64,000 bases of DNA, from NCBI GenBank assembly GCA_946902985.2, contig OX336395.1:13308708-13372707 (forward strand). The letters are read 5' to 3'. The translations under genes and the position numbers were made by a program. Positions 1 through 11,110 of the stretch are shown here, in pieces; position 1 is the first letter of the stretch, and every line of letters starts with the position of its first letter. The notes under the pieces were generated by a model, which saw only the letters and a program-made list of their open reading frames with translations, did no database searches and had not been told where the DNA came from. The stretch is from Meconema thalassinum. Lineage: Eukaryota > Arthropoda > Insecta > Orthoptera > Tettigoniidae.

Positions 1-211
1 GGTATCCCGGACTCCTCCCTAAGCTAACCTGCGCGTTACCAGCTCTGCAAGTTTTCACCGCAGCCAGCTAGCGCTCTGTGGCGGTCTCCCGGACTCCTCT
101 CTAAGCTAACCTTGGCGGTACCAGCTCTGCAAGTTTTCAGCGGAGCCAGCTACCACTCTGTGGCGGTCTCCCAGACTCCTTCCTAAGCAAACCTGCGCCT
201 TACCCGCTCGC
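1..211. repeat. 82-bp tandem repeat at outer end of left arm
   Basis: About 2.6 units of an 82-bp repeat are seen, each with a GGACTCCTCYCTAAGC-like start, AGCTCTGCAAGTTTTC in the middle and CTCTGTGGC at the end. The first unit is cut by the window edge. The reverse complement of the same unit closes the right arm at 61331-61508. Confidence 0.75.
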
Positions 212-348
212 AGACGGGTTTGCACAGGCATAACCCAGGTATTTTCCAGCTCCTCTGCCTTTCAGTTTGCGCCTCATCTTGGAGTGGGTCTCAACAACTA
301 CAATTCCGCTCAGGACTGCCGTAACCCAGGTTTTCGTTCACGACTTGA

Positions 349-520
349 GTGCAGCACCACCGCTACCATTGCAGTCCTCCACCACACTTGCCAGACACTT
401 CACCGCTACAGCCTTGGTCCTGGGTTAAGGACCCCCACAGCCACCTCGGTATGGCTCCTGTACCACCACAGTCCTCCACCACACTTGCCGGACACGTCAC
501 CACTACAACTTTGTTGACCC
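349..520. repeat. 97-bp tandem repeat, about 1.7 copies
   Basis: CAGTCCTCCACCACACTTGCC occurs at 374 and 471, a 97-bp spacing. The right arm carries the same unit about three times (58012-58309), so copy number changed after the arms formed. Open frames across it are a by-product of repeat composition. Confidence 0.7.
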
Positions 521-1480
521 TCATGGCTGTCACAAGACACCACCTGGTGGTATTTGGCGTTCATTACATATAGGCAACATGCCTCACAGATAGGGTGCAT
601 TGTTTCTCAGCGTAATTTACAGCATTGTATCAGCAGCAAAGTAAAGCGCTTCATCAAAACTAGCTGTAAATAAAAACGGCAAATGGTGGTATAAAACATG
701 TCTCATTGGAAATAATATTAATAAAACATAACGATGCGTCCACTAGGAGACACAACTTTTGATGAATGCATAGTGATGTCGCTCAAAGAACAATATTACA
801 CTATGATTTCACCGTACATCTAATTCTTTGTTTAGGCCTAGGCCATGCCAATCGAGTTGACTTCTACAAAGTAATGCCCTTGGTTAGCAATTTAAGTCGT
901 TTTAATATGATTGTGTGACGAATGAAGTAGCGTATAGATAAAACTTCCTGAACATAATAATCACCATAGCTTTTATGTGGCAAGGTAACTTGGATTTACA
1001 AATTGAACAATGGGACGACCAAGCTCTTGGCTCCTTTGCCTTCTCACCAATATTTAATAATTAACGTATTGATATGCTGCTAATGGAAATGTAGGCCTAT
1101 CATCGTGCAGTCTCATAGGCAACACAATAGCCTCTGCATGTCACTAATGATCTTCCCAGGGCAATCAACTTGTGGGGAAAATAACGAAAACAATATGGAG
1201 CCTTTTCTGAATTATGTAGTATGTCAACTTAATTGTACCACGCTCCCGTTTCATCTTCAAGTCGATCTCCATTGGTGATTGGGGCAGAAGACCTCCCTGT
1301 TTCACCCCTTTAAACAATAACCATAATTCCCTTGGTCAACTCTCGTTCTCTTCAGTCCATGGAAGCTTATGGAGCCTTTCATGGCCTCTTTCTTTACTCA
1401 CTGCCCCAATTTTTTCGAAGAGACGAAACTCATCCGTCTGTAGCATAACTACATGTCAACAAGTGCGGGTGACCTCGATG
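521..1480. other. Arm sequence without recognisable feature
   Basis: It is moderately AT-rich, has no coding frame worth naming, and is matched in the right arm at about 56930-57780. I see no terminal repeats or RNA gene. Confidence 0.5.
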
Positions 1481-1879
1481 TTACACTCCTTAAAACATTG
1501 AACCCACTACCACCTGCCCAAATGATGCAAAGTGTTAGAACACTCGCAACCAGTGAGAAGTTGGTGATGGCCAAGGGACTCCTAGTTGTGCCAGAATGCA
1601 ATTTCCATGTTTCCTTTGAGCGTCCAGTCTAGACTGCAAGCCACTAATTGCAAACAAGTCGTCTCCATGATCCCCTATTAGCAGTTAGCACTCGGCCTCC
1701 TACACTTCTCACTTTGAAATCAATTAACACTGAATCTAACCTCCACCTCTGCTTCTCTTACCCTCTACTCATTAACCTCTTAGGTAATCTCTCCTCCCTC
1801 ATTCTCTACACATGTCCCCACCATCTGAGTCGGCTTCATCTAGAATGTTCATTTCCAACTTAGCCTTTATCTCTTCATT

Positions 1880-2150
1880 GCTCCCATCTATTCTTGCTAC
1901 ACTGATATCAGTCAACTCTAGCTTATGTACCAGCTCTCTCTTCCATACAGCAAGGTCAGTCTGAATACTGAGCGATGTGGGGAGTGCTTCGGTGCTACAC
2001 TAACAGAATGCTGTGAACTCATTGCCTTGACTTTTCTACATCTCGACCCTGTTTCCTTCACCATAGCCACAGTACTACCAACCTGAGAGATTACACAGCC
2101 CAAGTACTTAAAATGTTCGGTAGCACTGAACGAGATACCAAGGAACGATA
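1880..2150 (-). pseudogene. Decayed LINE fragment, region after the RT domain (left arm)
   Basis: The minus strand encodes a stretch beginning near FKYLGCVISQVGS and ending LLYGRESW, the typical segment that follows the RT domain in arthropod LINEs. It belongs with the RT fragment at 3240-4090; DNA of other origin (about 2150-3230) separates them. The right-arm twin starts at about 56500 but is cut by a deletion of roughly 270 bp. The clade cannot be fixed from this fragment. Confidence 0.55.
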
Positions 2151-2184
2151 CAATTTTCTATCGTACATAAATTAACCAAAATAC

Positions 2185-2409
2185 TCAGCAATTCTTCTAG
2201 GTTTGTGCCGTGTCGTGTGTGGGGTTTCGCCTAGGACACCAAGCTAGGCTCATCGGCGGGCTCTTGGTGTCCCCGCCCGGACCCCCACCAAGAGCCCGCC
2301 GATGAGCCTAGCTTGGTGTCCTAGGCGAAACCCCACACACGACACGGCACAAACCTAGAAGAATTGCTGAGTTTTAATTCACCGGCCGTGAAAGCCAATA
2401 TACCATCTT
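2185..2409. mobile_element. Perfect-hairpin retroposon with 13-bp target duplication
   Basis: Bases 2184-2269 and 2286-2371 are perfect reverse complements, 86 bp each, separated by a 16-base GC-rich loop. A 38-base tail follows containing CACCGGCCGTGAAAGCC. The insertion is flanked by TTAACCAAAATAC at 2172-2184 and 2410-2422. The right arm (about 56454-56480) has the uninterrupted empty site. A 13-bp duplication suggests target-primed retrotransposition rather than a cut-and-paste MITE. A single half copy of the same family, with the same tail, lies at 41165-41272. It is non-coding. Confidence 0.8.
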
Positions 2410-2423
2410 TTAACCAAAATACC

Positions 2424-3235
2424 TTTTCAAATGATGAAAAATAAACCGGGAATTGATGTAGTAATAATGATTACTCCCCAACTGAACAGAACTCACCCAC
2501 AATCCCGTTTTTATATGACAGCATATAGGGGTAAAAAAGGGTCCAGCTGAGTCCGGCATTATGCGTGTGAATTATCGTCAAAGACAGTATTGCCAACCCC
2601 GCGCATTTTGTACTAATTCATGTCCAGTAACGTAAAACGAAAGAGTTAATGTGAAAGTGTGCCAAGTGTCAGTCTTAACTTAGACATGGATTGTGCGTGT
2701 TGCGAGTTAACAATCAAGAAGATCGTAACGCGTCAATAATATTCACCCAAACCAATGGTTTTTGCCTAGCCCAATATTTTAATCCAGACGAATGGTTTTG
2801 GCCTGGACCAATTTATTATTGTTAGGCGAAATCCAATCCAAACCTTCGTTTTGTCTAATCCAATGGGTTTTGACAATGGTTTTAGCCTGCAAGCCGCGAT
2901 AGCGAAATATACATCCCTGGTTTTTGTCACGCACGAATAATCATTAATTAGTGTAGTGCATTTTGTATTCCGCATGTTGGCAACAATGTGTGCGCCTCGG
3001 TATGTTCTCCTTGTTGACAGTTGAACGAGATTCAAGCGCCGTTGTTAAAAGAGCAATAAGTAAAAACACATCTTTCCATAATTTAGCACATATTTCAGGT
3101 GCAGTAGTGACCATGGTTACTATTTTGAATACGTAATGTCCCCCACAAGATGAAACAGAGTATGTAAAAGCTACAATGACGTCTGATGCAAGTGTAAAAG
3201 CCATGTTCTGGTCTCATTAAGAGTTAATAATTGTT
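2424..3235. other. Unidentified segment inside decayed LINE
   Basis: This roughly 800-base segment separates two parts of the decayed LINE, so it is probably an older insertion (about 2150-3235 without the hairpin). It has repeated CCAATGGTTTT-like words at 2752-2890 and no convincing terminal repeats. Short minus-strand frames (2766-3204) are also open in the right arm at 55666-56114, but I recognise no domain. Confidence 0.4.
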
Positions 3236-3239
3236 CCAC

Positions 3240-4090
3240 CTGCTCCTATTTAGTTCCTTCCACCTGGCATTCTACTTTCTTGCATTTCTTCCAAAGGACA
3301 AAACCTTCGTCTTTGAAATGCCGATCTTCATAGCATACTCCCTACATTTCTGTTCAAGTTCAAACATATTGGAGTCCATCATTACAACCAGGTCATCCGA
3401 ATAGGCAAGACTACTTACCTTGAAATACACCCAGCCAGTTTCTGCCCTTCAACAATTGGTCCATGTAACAAACACAGTAGTGGTTTAATCCTTGCCTCAC
3501 TCCTGTACAAACCATGAACCCATCCTACCATCAACTCTCACTGTAAATTGATTATAATACATAAATACTATTGATTGCCTGTAGCAGCCTTCCCTCGATA
3601 CCGTAATCCCTCAATATGCTAGGTGCTCTATCGTACGCCTTCTCAAGTAACACAAACACAACTGTCTATTCCTCTCGTAGCTTTCCTCAATAACTTGGCG
3701 CATACTCAAATTGTGATCTTGACATCCTCGTTGTGGTCTAAAGCAACTCAGGTTTTCATCCATCGTACTCTCGGCCAATGATCGAAGTCTCCTTTCTACA
3801 ATGCCTGAGTACACTTTGCCCGGGACACTTATCAAAGAAATACCGCTATAATTATTGCAATCTTTCCTGTTAGCTTGCTTATAAATTGACGTGATAACTG
3901 CTTTTCTCTAGTCAGAGGGTACATTTCCTAAACCCTATGCCTATTTGATTATCCTCTGCTTTAACCCTACACTTTACAATTCAACTACCCCTGCTGCTTT
4001 GTTTATTTACCACCCTCTCTACTTCTTCAACCTGTCCTCATTCTCCTCCTGCATAATCTCAAAGTCTGCCACATAAGTCTCCATTAAGGG
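3240..4090 (-). pseudogene. Decayed LINE reverse transcriptase fragment (left arm)
   Basis: The minus strand retains the RT core. A segment starting ISVPGKVYSGIVERRLRS leads to GFRPQRGCQDH (F for G-F at one site), and further on to a YSDD active-site motif where YADD is usual (around 3400). Several stops and frameshifts lie between, so it is dead. The twin in the right arm is 54775-55640. The LINE predates the inverted duplication. Its exact clade is unresolved. Confidence 0.68.
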
Positions 4091-4508
4091 GAGGTGTGGC
4101 TGAATTGTTCAAGTTTCACAGTTTTCATCATAACATGACCAGCTTTTAATCTCTTACATAGAGATTTGCTGGCATCTGTTGTGCTCATTTATATTTAAAT
4201 AGCTTTATTAGTGTTTGAGTTATTGAACATGTTTGTATTAATAAGCTGGTCCCATAAAAAGTCCTTGAATCAAAGGTTTCATTTGACCAAGCTAATTCTT
4301 TCACTACATGCAGTTAAAATGTATAGAAACAATAATTGCTCTGGGGTTTGGGGTTAGTTAGATAGATCCTGTTCTTTCTAGAAATATTTAAACTCTTATA
4401 TTAAATATTTTTGAAATTCAGCATTATTAATTAAAATCTACCTGTCAAAATTACATTAAAACTCAAAGTAGTTCATAACTCAAAGCACATTTACATTACT
4501 GTAACTTT

Positions 4509-5567
4509 AGCAACTATTGTACCAAGTAACAACAATGGGTGATAAGAATTGCACCACAAGGAGCATATTGTACACAGCAACTATTGTACCCAGTAACAAC
4601 AATGTGTGATAAGAATTGCACCACAAGGAGCATATTGTACACAGCAACTATTGTACCAAGTAACAACAATGGGTGATAAGAATTGCACCACAAGGAGCAT
4701 ATTGTACACAGCAACTATTGTACCAAGTAACAACAATGTGTGATAAGAATTGCACCACAAGGAGCATATTGTACACAGCAACTATTGTACCAAGTAACAA
4801 CAATGAGTGATAAGAATTGCACCACAAGGAGCATATTGTACACAGCAACTATTCTACCAAGTAACAACAATGGGTGATAAGAATTGCACCACAAGGAGCA
4901 TATTGTACACGGAGCATATTGTACACAGCAACTATTGTACCAAGTAACAACAATGTGTGATAAGAATTGCACCACAAGGAGCATATTGTACACAGCAACT
5001 ATTGTACCAAGTAACAACAATGGGTGATAAGAATTGCACCACAAGGAGCATATTGTACACAGCAACTATTGTACCCAGTAACAACAATGAGTGATAAGAA
5101 TTGCACCACAAGGAGCATATTGTACACGGAGCATATTGTACACGGAGCATATTGTACACAGCAACTATTGTACCAAGTAACAACAATGTGTGATAAGAAT
5201 TGCACCACACGGAGCATATTGTACACAGCAAATATTGTACCAAGTTACAACAATGTGTGATAAGAATTGCACCATACGGAGCATATTGTACACAGCAACT
5301 ATTGTACCAAGTAACAACAATGTGTGATAAGAATTGCAACACAAGGAGCATATTGTACACAGCAACTATTGTACCAAGTAACAACAATGTGTGATAAAAA
5401 TTGCAGCACAAGGAGCATATTGTACACAGCAAATATTGTACCAAGTTACAACAATGTGTGATAAGAATTGCACCATACGGAGCATATTGTACACAGCAAC
5501 TATTGTACCAAGTAACAACAATGTGTGATAAGAATTGCAGCACAAGGAGCATATTGTACACAGCAAC
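4509..5567. repeat. 67-bp minisatellite, about 15.7 units
   Basis: The unit contains TATTGTACCAAGTAACAACA, GATAAGAATTGCACCACAAG and GAGCATATTGTACACAGCAA. Units differ by a few substitutions, and some have an extra 16-17 bp copy of GGAGCATATTGTACAC (around 4911, 5128 and 5145). The right arm stops within the first unit (54345), so the array expanded only on the left. Because 67 is 1 mod 3 and the antisense unit has no stop in any frame, long Cys-rich antisense frames run through the array. I do not regard them as genes. Confidence 0.92.
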
Positions 5568-6396
5568 ACATTGGAAAAGACCTATGAGAGAAAGAGGCAA
5601 GTTAATATTTACTGCCTTCCTCCTTATGCTTCCCCTTCACATCTCTTCGCTTTTTCTTCATGAGATATTTGCTGCCACTTTGCAAGTCTCCTGGTATTAT
5701 TATTATTATAAAAGCAGCTTAAATGTTTAAATGTCATGCGGGCTCATACGAAGACGCCTCTACAAGCTTCACAATAGCCGGAATTACTAAAACAAAATCA
5801 TTTTCTGAAAGAGGAGGAATTGGGCTATTTTTGTATGAATAAATCAAACAGAAAGCAGTTTTTGCTCCATAATTCGCAAAATTCCGTCATACCTCCTCTT
5901 AAATGGTAGTTTGTTATTATATATAAAAGTTGGTAACCCTTCCAGATAAACCACACCATAAAGTGCATACTAATCCAACTCTCGGCACACCTCCGCAAGC
6001 CTCGCTCAAATGACCCACACATTTACTGGCACAATTTAATCCGAATGTTTACTTTTCAACAACCAACAGCTTAATCCCACTCCTCCGAAATAGTATCATG
6101 AAAAATTGGCCTGGGTTTGCACTCCAACATGTTTACATTATGTACACCGTTATTCCAACTATCTTCCGGTGCTGGAAATATCGCTACACCAGTTCCGGGC
6201 CTCGGTGAATGTTTGCTCGGTTTTGATGCAAGTTTAAATGTGTGTTTCGGTGTCGATGGTTATTGCATTATGGAATGGTCGTAGGACGACGTGTGAATTT
6301 TTTTTGTAAGTCCGGGCTTTTTTCTTTGTGTTTTGGATTAAAATTTTAGTTGAAGTGATTTTGTTGCTATGTGAATTAAAATCGTTGATGGCTCAT
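5568..6396. other. Left-arm-specific DNA
   Basis: No counterpart is found in the right arm. It holds a short (TTA)n at 5696-5711 and a more CpG-rich patch at 6160-6300, ending in a GTAAGT at 6306. That patch could be a promoter or untranslated exon on the plus strand, but nothing in the sequence proves it. Arm collinearity resumes at CATGATGTAACATTG (about 6397). Confidence 0.4.
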
Positions 6397-6827
6397 GATG
6401 TAACATTGTTGTGATTTGACAACCTGGGTTACAAAAGGTCAAAACGGGTTGAGGACACAGACAGTCAAGGGGAGGTTTAGAGTAGGGGATGTTCCTAACA
6501 ACACTTATCACTGCGGCATGTGTACAGTATTTTCTTCAAGCAGATGAGAGTAACTTCCACAAGACAAATTGTCTTCAACAAGGATGACTAACTTTTCTTC
6601 TCCCTGGATTTTCGTTTTGCTCTGGGTTTGTGTTGGCAACTCTTCCAGCCTGCAGCCGCCATGACTATTATTTGTCTTTGACCGTCTTTCAGTTGCCATA
6701 TTAGTCACAGTTGTAACGGACCAATTCTTTGCTATAGATCGGTTTTGGGGCACTGAGTACCCCAGTGTAGGTTAGTGTTACGTTCCTTGTTGAGTACTTT
6801 CCGTGAACCAAGGACACCAAAACCACA

Positions 6828-6911
6828 ATGATGTGTGCAGAGTGTAAGATGTATGTATGCAAAAGTCATATCGTATCAGTTTGTGTCAATTGTAGAGATT
6901 ACATTCAGTAA
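6828..6911 (+). pseudogene. Possible piggyBac-type C-terminal Cys/His domain remnant
   Basis: A 27-codon frame ends in a stop and shows C-x2-C-x4-C-x2-H-x4-C-x2-C (CAECKMYVCKSHIVSVCVNC). This spacing resembles the cysteine-rich tail of piggyBac-family transposases. A TGA sits 10 codons upstream in frame, and no DDD domain is visible. The same frame is kept in the right arm (47108-47026, minus). GAGTACCCCA words near 6760 and 7090 are in inverted orientation and could be worn terminal repeats. Confidence 0.35.
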
Positions 6912-7386
6912 ACACTCTAAAATATGAGGTGTTGCAAAATATTGAAAAAACCTGTATGTTTTTTAATATTATTTTATTTTTAGTATAGAATGATTAAGTG
7001 TAATATAAACTAAGTCTAATCAAACCAACCTAACCAGTTTTTATACGAAATATTGGCTTGAAATATGTAAATTAAGCTTATTATTCTTGGGGTACTCAGA
7101 GTAAGATTAGTGTTTGTAATAAACAAGTGTAGGTTTCCAGGGTTAAACACTTCCAGACAGTGAGAACTCCGAATGACAATTTGTGGGCTAGGAAAGAGGA
7201 AGTTAATGTCAATAATGTATCTACTTTGATGAGACAAGCAGTAACGACACATAACATGCGAGATATATCTGACGTTGCTAACAAAACTTATTCATATCCA
7301 AAACATTCAGTTGTGCATACACAAAACATTCAGTTATGCATACACAAAAGTTAAATAACATGTTACCTCATATGTTGAACACTTAC

Positions 7387-7445
7387 TCATTTGGATGATT
7401 TCCACTTGCTTCACTTTCCCCATCCTGTGTTTCTTCTGGCGTGTC
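7387..7445 (-). CDS. Internal exon of host gene (left arm)
   Basis: On the minus strand the acceptor TTTATTCCTAG precedes a 59-nt exon, followed by a donor GA/GTAAGT. In phase 0 it encodes an acidic peptide, DTPEETQDGESEASGNHPN, then two bases of the next codon. It lies on the same strand and downstream of exons at 40717-40654, 34519-34415 and 33418-33290, and the incoming phase agrees with them. It is therefore a plausible fourth coding exon. Its right-arm copy (46507-46565) keeps both splice sites. A second frame is also open, so the phase is an inference. Confidence 0.5.
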
Positions 7446-7657
7446 CTAGGAATAAAGTGAATTAATTAATTATTTTATTTATTTGGCATCACTAATACTT
7501 TTTACACAAATAGCAAACTATGTAATTGTAAATCACAGCTGAGTTGAAGTGAAGCATTACACAGATGTGGTAATGGCTTCCCTAGTTCTAAAACTAAAAC
7601 CTATAATACACAATCTCCCCAAACAAAAGTTTGGTGCTTTTCAGTCGGTCAACACGA

Positions 7658-7953
7658 ATCCGGAGTTTGTCTGTTTGGGGTGATTATATCTAGACTTGGG
7701 AACGTCACACAAATAAACATTCCACTGACCTCAGAAACCACATAGGAACAAAAGGGGGAGAAAGGGAAAAACCAGTTTCAGACAGTTAACACCCGGGTTA
7801 GTCGACCTAAACTGGTGCCAGAGTGAACACGAAACTGCTCCAAGTTCCAGTCAGGAAGATAAATCCGGATAAGCATCAGCCTGTATTATTGCAATGTAAC
7901 CATAGTTGATTTTGTATAACCATATAATCACCCCAAACAGACAAACTCCGGAT
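7658..7953. mobile_element. MITE with 32-bp perfect terminal inverted repeats
   Basis: Bases 7658-7689 and 7922-7953 are perfect reverse complements, reading inward CCGGAGTTTGTCTGTTTGGG. The 232-base interior is non-coding. The repeat ends in AT on both sides, so any target duplication is 2 bp or ambiguous and the superfamily is open. The right-arm copy is 45999-46294. Confidence 0.7.
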
Positions 7954-8109
7954 TTTTATCACCATTTTAGTATTTCACTTTAAATTAGATCTACTACAAT
8001 TAGCATACACCGACAGTTGCATTACCAATACTGCAACTAAATAATTCTACATATTGTAAATATGTTTCACCTGTATTCTCAAACATAGATGTTATAGCCT
8101 AAGTGTAAT

Positions 8110-8150
8110 GAATCTGATGATGATCGCCTGACGATCGAAACTGGTCATCC
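8110..8150 (+). ncRNA. Hammerhead-ribozyme-like motif
   Basis: CTGATGA (8114-8120) is followed by a GATCG/CGATC stem II (8122-8126 and 8132-8136), GAAA (8137-8140), a minimal stem III and GTC (8144-8146). One unpaired T sits between the core and stem II, the same arrangement as at 29492-29528. Stem I is weak, so this copy may be inactive. Hammerheads are known in Penelope-like terminal repeats. Confidence 0.4.
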
Positions 8151-8559
8151 TAGTGTATTTATTAATCTCATGTAATTTATTTCAGGATTAGGGCACAACC
8201 CAGCTCTTTTTGGGTACATTCGTGTTGACCGACTGAAAAGCACCAAACTTTTGTTTTCATAGGCAACACTGAAAAATGGCTTCAAACCTCACAATGCAAT
8301 CTCCCCAAGATAACAAGTAAATCTCAGTGTGACACAAAATGCTGACTCAGTGCCATAAGGGAAGTAATAGCTTTAAGGATTGAGGACAAATGAGTATGTA
8401 TTTTATCTTTTTACCTGTAAGGCCGTTAGAGGTGTTAGGATCTAACACGTCCACCTATCATTAAGTAAAAAGCGACTATACCCTTAATATTTGTACCAGC
8501 ACATCTTTTGAGAATGAAGGTCAGTATATTACACGCCCAATTGGGAATGGAAGCACATT

Positions 8560-11110
8560 TCAGATCAACAGTAGGAAGATATCCTGCTCACAAGATGACT
8601 ACCAAAATGGAATAAGACTTGTTGAATTGTGTCGGACATTTGATCTTCAGGTAATGTCGACGTTCTATAAACATAAACCAAGCAAACAGAAGACTTGGCG
8701 TTCGCCGGGTAATTTGAATGGTGAGAAACATATTGACCATGTTGCAATCTCAAGAAGAGCAATAAAATAGATTATGAACGTGAAAGTGCAGAGGGGTGCA
8801 AGGTTTGACTCTGATCACTGCCTTTCTAAGGTAAAGATGAATTTCATTCCTCTCAGGAAGACTCCGAATACTGGAAATAGAACTCGGAGATTTGATGTGT
8901 CGAAACTTAAAATCAGCCAGGAAGTTACGGAGCATTATCATCAGAACTTGACCTTTGAATCTAAGAATTGGACTGACATGGCTTTTAAGACCCAGCAGAC
9001 AGCTACCGCCACAATTCTGGCAGCTTCTAAACGAAAACATCGGTGGTGGAGCGAAACCTGTGATAATGCACTGGCTCAGAGAACAGATGCATGGAGAAAA
9101 TGGAATTCGACCAAGGGTCAGGAAGATTTTGATGCATTCCGTGATGCGAAGAAAGTTGCAGCCCGAGTGTTCCGATGTGCAAAGCGATCGTATTAGAAAC
9201 AACAGATGGAACAGATCGATCAGAATTTCCGTAAGAACAACGTTAGGGACTTTTATCAAACGTCTAAATCTATCATGCCCCTAGTCTGTGCTTTAGAGAT
9301 GATACAGGAAAGCTAGGTATGAACGACAGGGAAAATTGCAATAATTTGGCTCAGTATTTCGACAAGTTGCTCAACTGTGATGAGCCATCGCTAAAACTAT
9401 CCTACTCCCTTCCCATTCAAGGTCTGCCCAATTCTCAGACACCTTGTAAGAGTGAAATTAAGCTGATCATAGAGAGTCTGAAAGCTGGGGAAGATTCCAT
9501 AGTGGCGGAACTACTGAAGCTGGCGAATGAGGATACTCTGGACATATTAGTCTGCCTCTTCCAGGAGATTTGGAGAACGGGTACTGTACCAGTTGAATGG
9601 CAATCAGCACTGATCCATCCTCTCCACAAAAAACGAGACAAGAAGAACGTTGACAATTACAGAGGTATATCGATAGTTCCTGTTCCTTACAAGATTCTTT
9701 CCAAAGTACTACTTAACAGAATCGAAGCTCATCTTGATCAACAGATTGGCGAATACCAGGCTGGTTTCCGTAAGGGCCGATCCTGCCCAGAACAAATTTT
9801 TAATCTGAAGAACATCATCAGATACAAGAAAACTGGGGGGTATGTGGTCGTATTCGTGGATTTCAAAAAAGCATACGATTCGATTGATCGAGAGTCATTA
9901 CTGAATGTTCTGGAAGAGTTTGGGGTGGATGATTCGTCCATAAAATTTGATTAAACAGACTCTCACCAACACAATATCTAAGGTAAAATTCAAGAATGAA
10001 ATCTCAGAGCCCTTTGAGATAAAAACTGGTGTCTGATAAGGAGATGGACTTTCTCCACTTCTTTTCAATTGTATCTTAGAAAAGGTAATTCAAGAATGGA
10101 GAAAATCACTGAACAAAGAAGAAGGAAATGAAGATCAGTTTCGATTAGGCCCAAACACAAAGGAGTGTATGTTGACTGTCTGGCGTTCGCAGACAACGTA
10201 GCCATATTTGCAAACAACACCAGTTCAGCAATCAGGAAGATAAATCGTCTGAAAGAAACAGCAGAGAAAGTAGGACTACAAATTTCATTTGAGAAAACGA
10301 AATGTATGACTAACATCCGTGAAGGTCCAGAATGGTTGTTCACCGACCATGGAAAGATTCGAAGAGTCAAGAAGTTTAAATACATTGGTGAAGTAATCCA
10401 AGAGAATGGGCTAGAACAAGAAGCGACCAATATCCGCATCCAGAAATTAGAGCGAGCGTTCCAACTGACTAAAAACATCTACAATAAGAAGACGCTAAGT
10501 ATCGGAGCCAAACTAAGGCACTACAGCACTGTTGTCAAACCAGAAGGTTTATATGCTTCGGAGACCCTGTGTATGAATCGGACAGGACAAGTCATTCAGC
10601 TACTTAAAAGAGAACGCAGACTACTACGGAAGATCTTGGGCAACAGATGGGTTGATGGAGAGGTTCGACTGATATCAAATAAAGAAATATACAGAAAGAT
10701 GGAACCGATGACAACAGCAATTAGAAAACGAAGATTGCTATTTTATGGAGTCATGAATAATGAGCGGCTCACAAAGATAATCTGGAATTTTCTCAAACAG
10801 AAGATCTCCAAGTTGAAATGGTTCCAAGAATGTGAGACAGGTGGGCATTACGGAGGATAAAATCAAAGACAGGAATAGTTTCAGAAGGATGATGAAAAGC
10901 TATCAGGGTTTTATGGTGGAGGCAGAACCCAGAAGACGAAGAGGCCCTTTGACAGAGGAGCGGAAGAACAAACTGATAGATTGGCTCAAGAGATACTGGC
11001 AAGATGTCAAAGCCGGCAAACGAACAAGACGCAGACACTGAAATGAGAGTGGTTGTTAACACGCAGTCATAGAGGCTCAAGTCGACAGTAAAAAATACAC
11101 AAAACACTGC
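8560..11110 (+). pseudogene. LINE, 5'-truncated, with decayed EEP and RT domains (left arm)
   Basis: Plus-strand frames encode, in order: the C-terminal end of an endonuclease (TWRSPGN...DHVAISRR), a linker, and an RT domain. The RT domain has HPLHKKRDKKNVDNYRGIS at about 9622, GEYQAGFRKGRSCPEQIF, and VDFKKAYDS. An active-site segment LAFADNVAIF follows at about 10178, then a C-terminal RRLLFYG region to about 11040. The catalytic ADD reads ADN, where the right-arm copy has ADD. Stops (for example 8769, 9195) and frameshifts break it. The protein style matches common arthropod LINEs of the RTE/Jockey-like kind; I cannot settle the clade. It has a twin at 42823-45400 and so predates the duplication. 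Confidence 0.78.

Larger units (their letters stand above)
7623..8296. mobile_element. Penelope-like composite with terminal inverted repeats (left arm)
   Basis: The insertion is flanked by CAATCTCCCCAA at 7611-7622 and 8297-8308, a 12-bp target duplication. A perfect 39-bp inverted pair lies at 7621-7659 and 8218-8256. A hammerhead-like motif lies at 8110-8150. There is no coding capacity. The length of the duplication and the ribozyme-like 3' part favour a Penelope-like element, in which long terminal repeats may be inverted. A MITE (7658-7953) sits inside it. The same composite occupies 45666-46329 in the right arm. Confidence 0.55.

Noticed and set aside
4509..5567. CRISPR-like array
   Set aside because: Units are directly adjacent with no spacers, in eukaryotic repeat DNA.
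4509..5600. Antisense frames up to 222 residues across 4509-5600
   Set aside because: They are produced by a 67-bp tandem repeat with no antisense stop; there is no start context or domain.
6508..6753. 81-residue minus-strand frame partly kept in the right arm
   Set aside because: The right-arm copy is frameshifted near its end and no motif is recognised; conservation is explained by recent arm duplication.
8750..10478. Minus-strand frames over 8750-10478 (and plus-strand counterparts over 43480-45202)
   Set aside because: They overlap LINE domains on the other strand and show no domain of their own.
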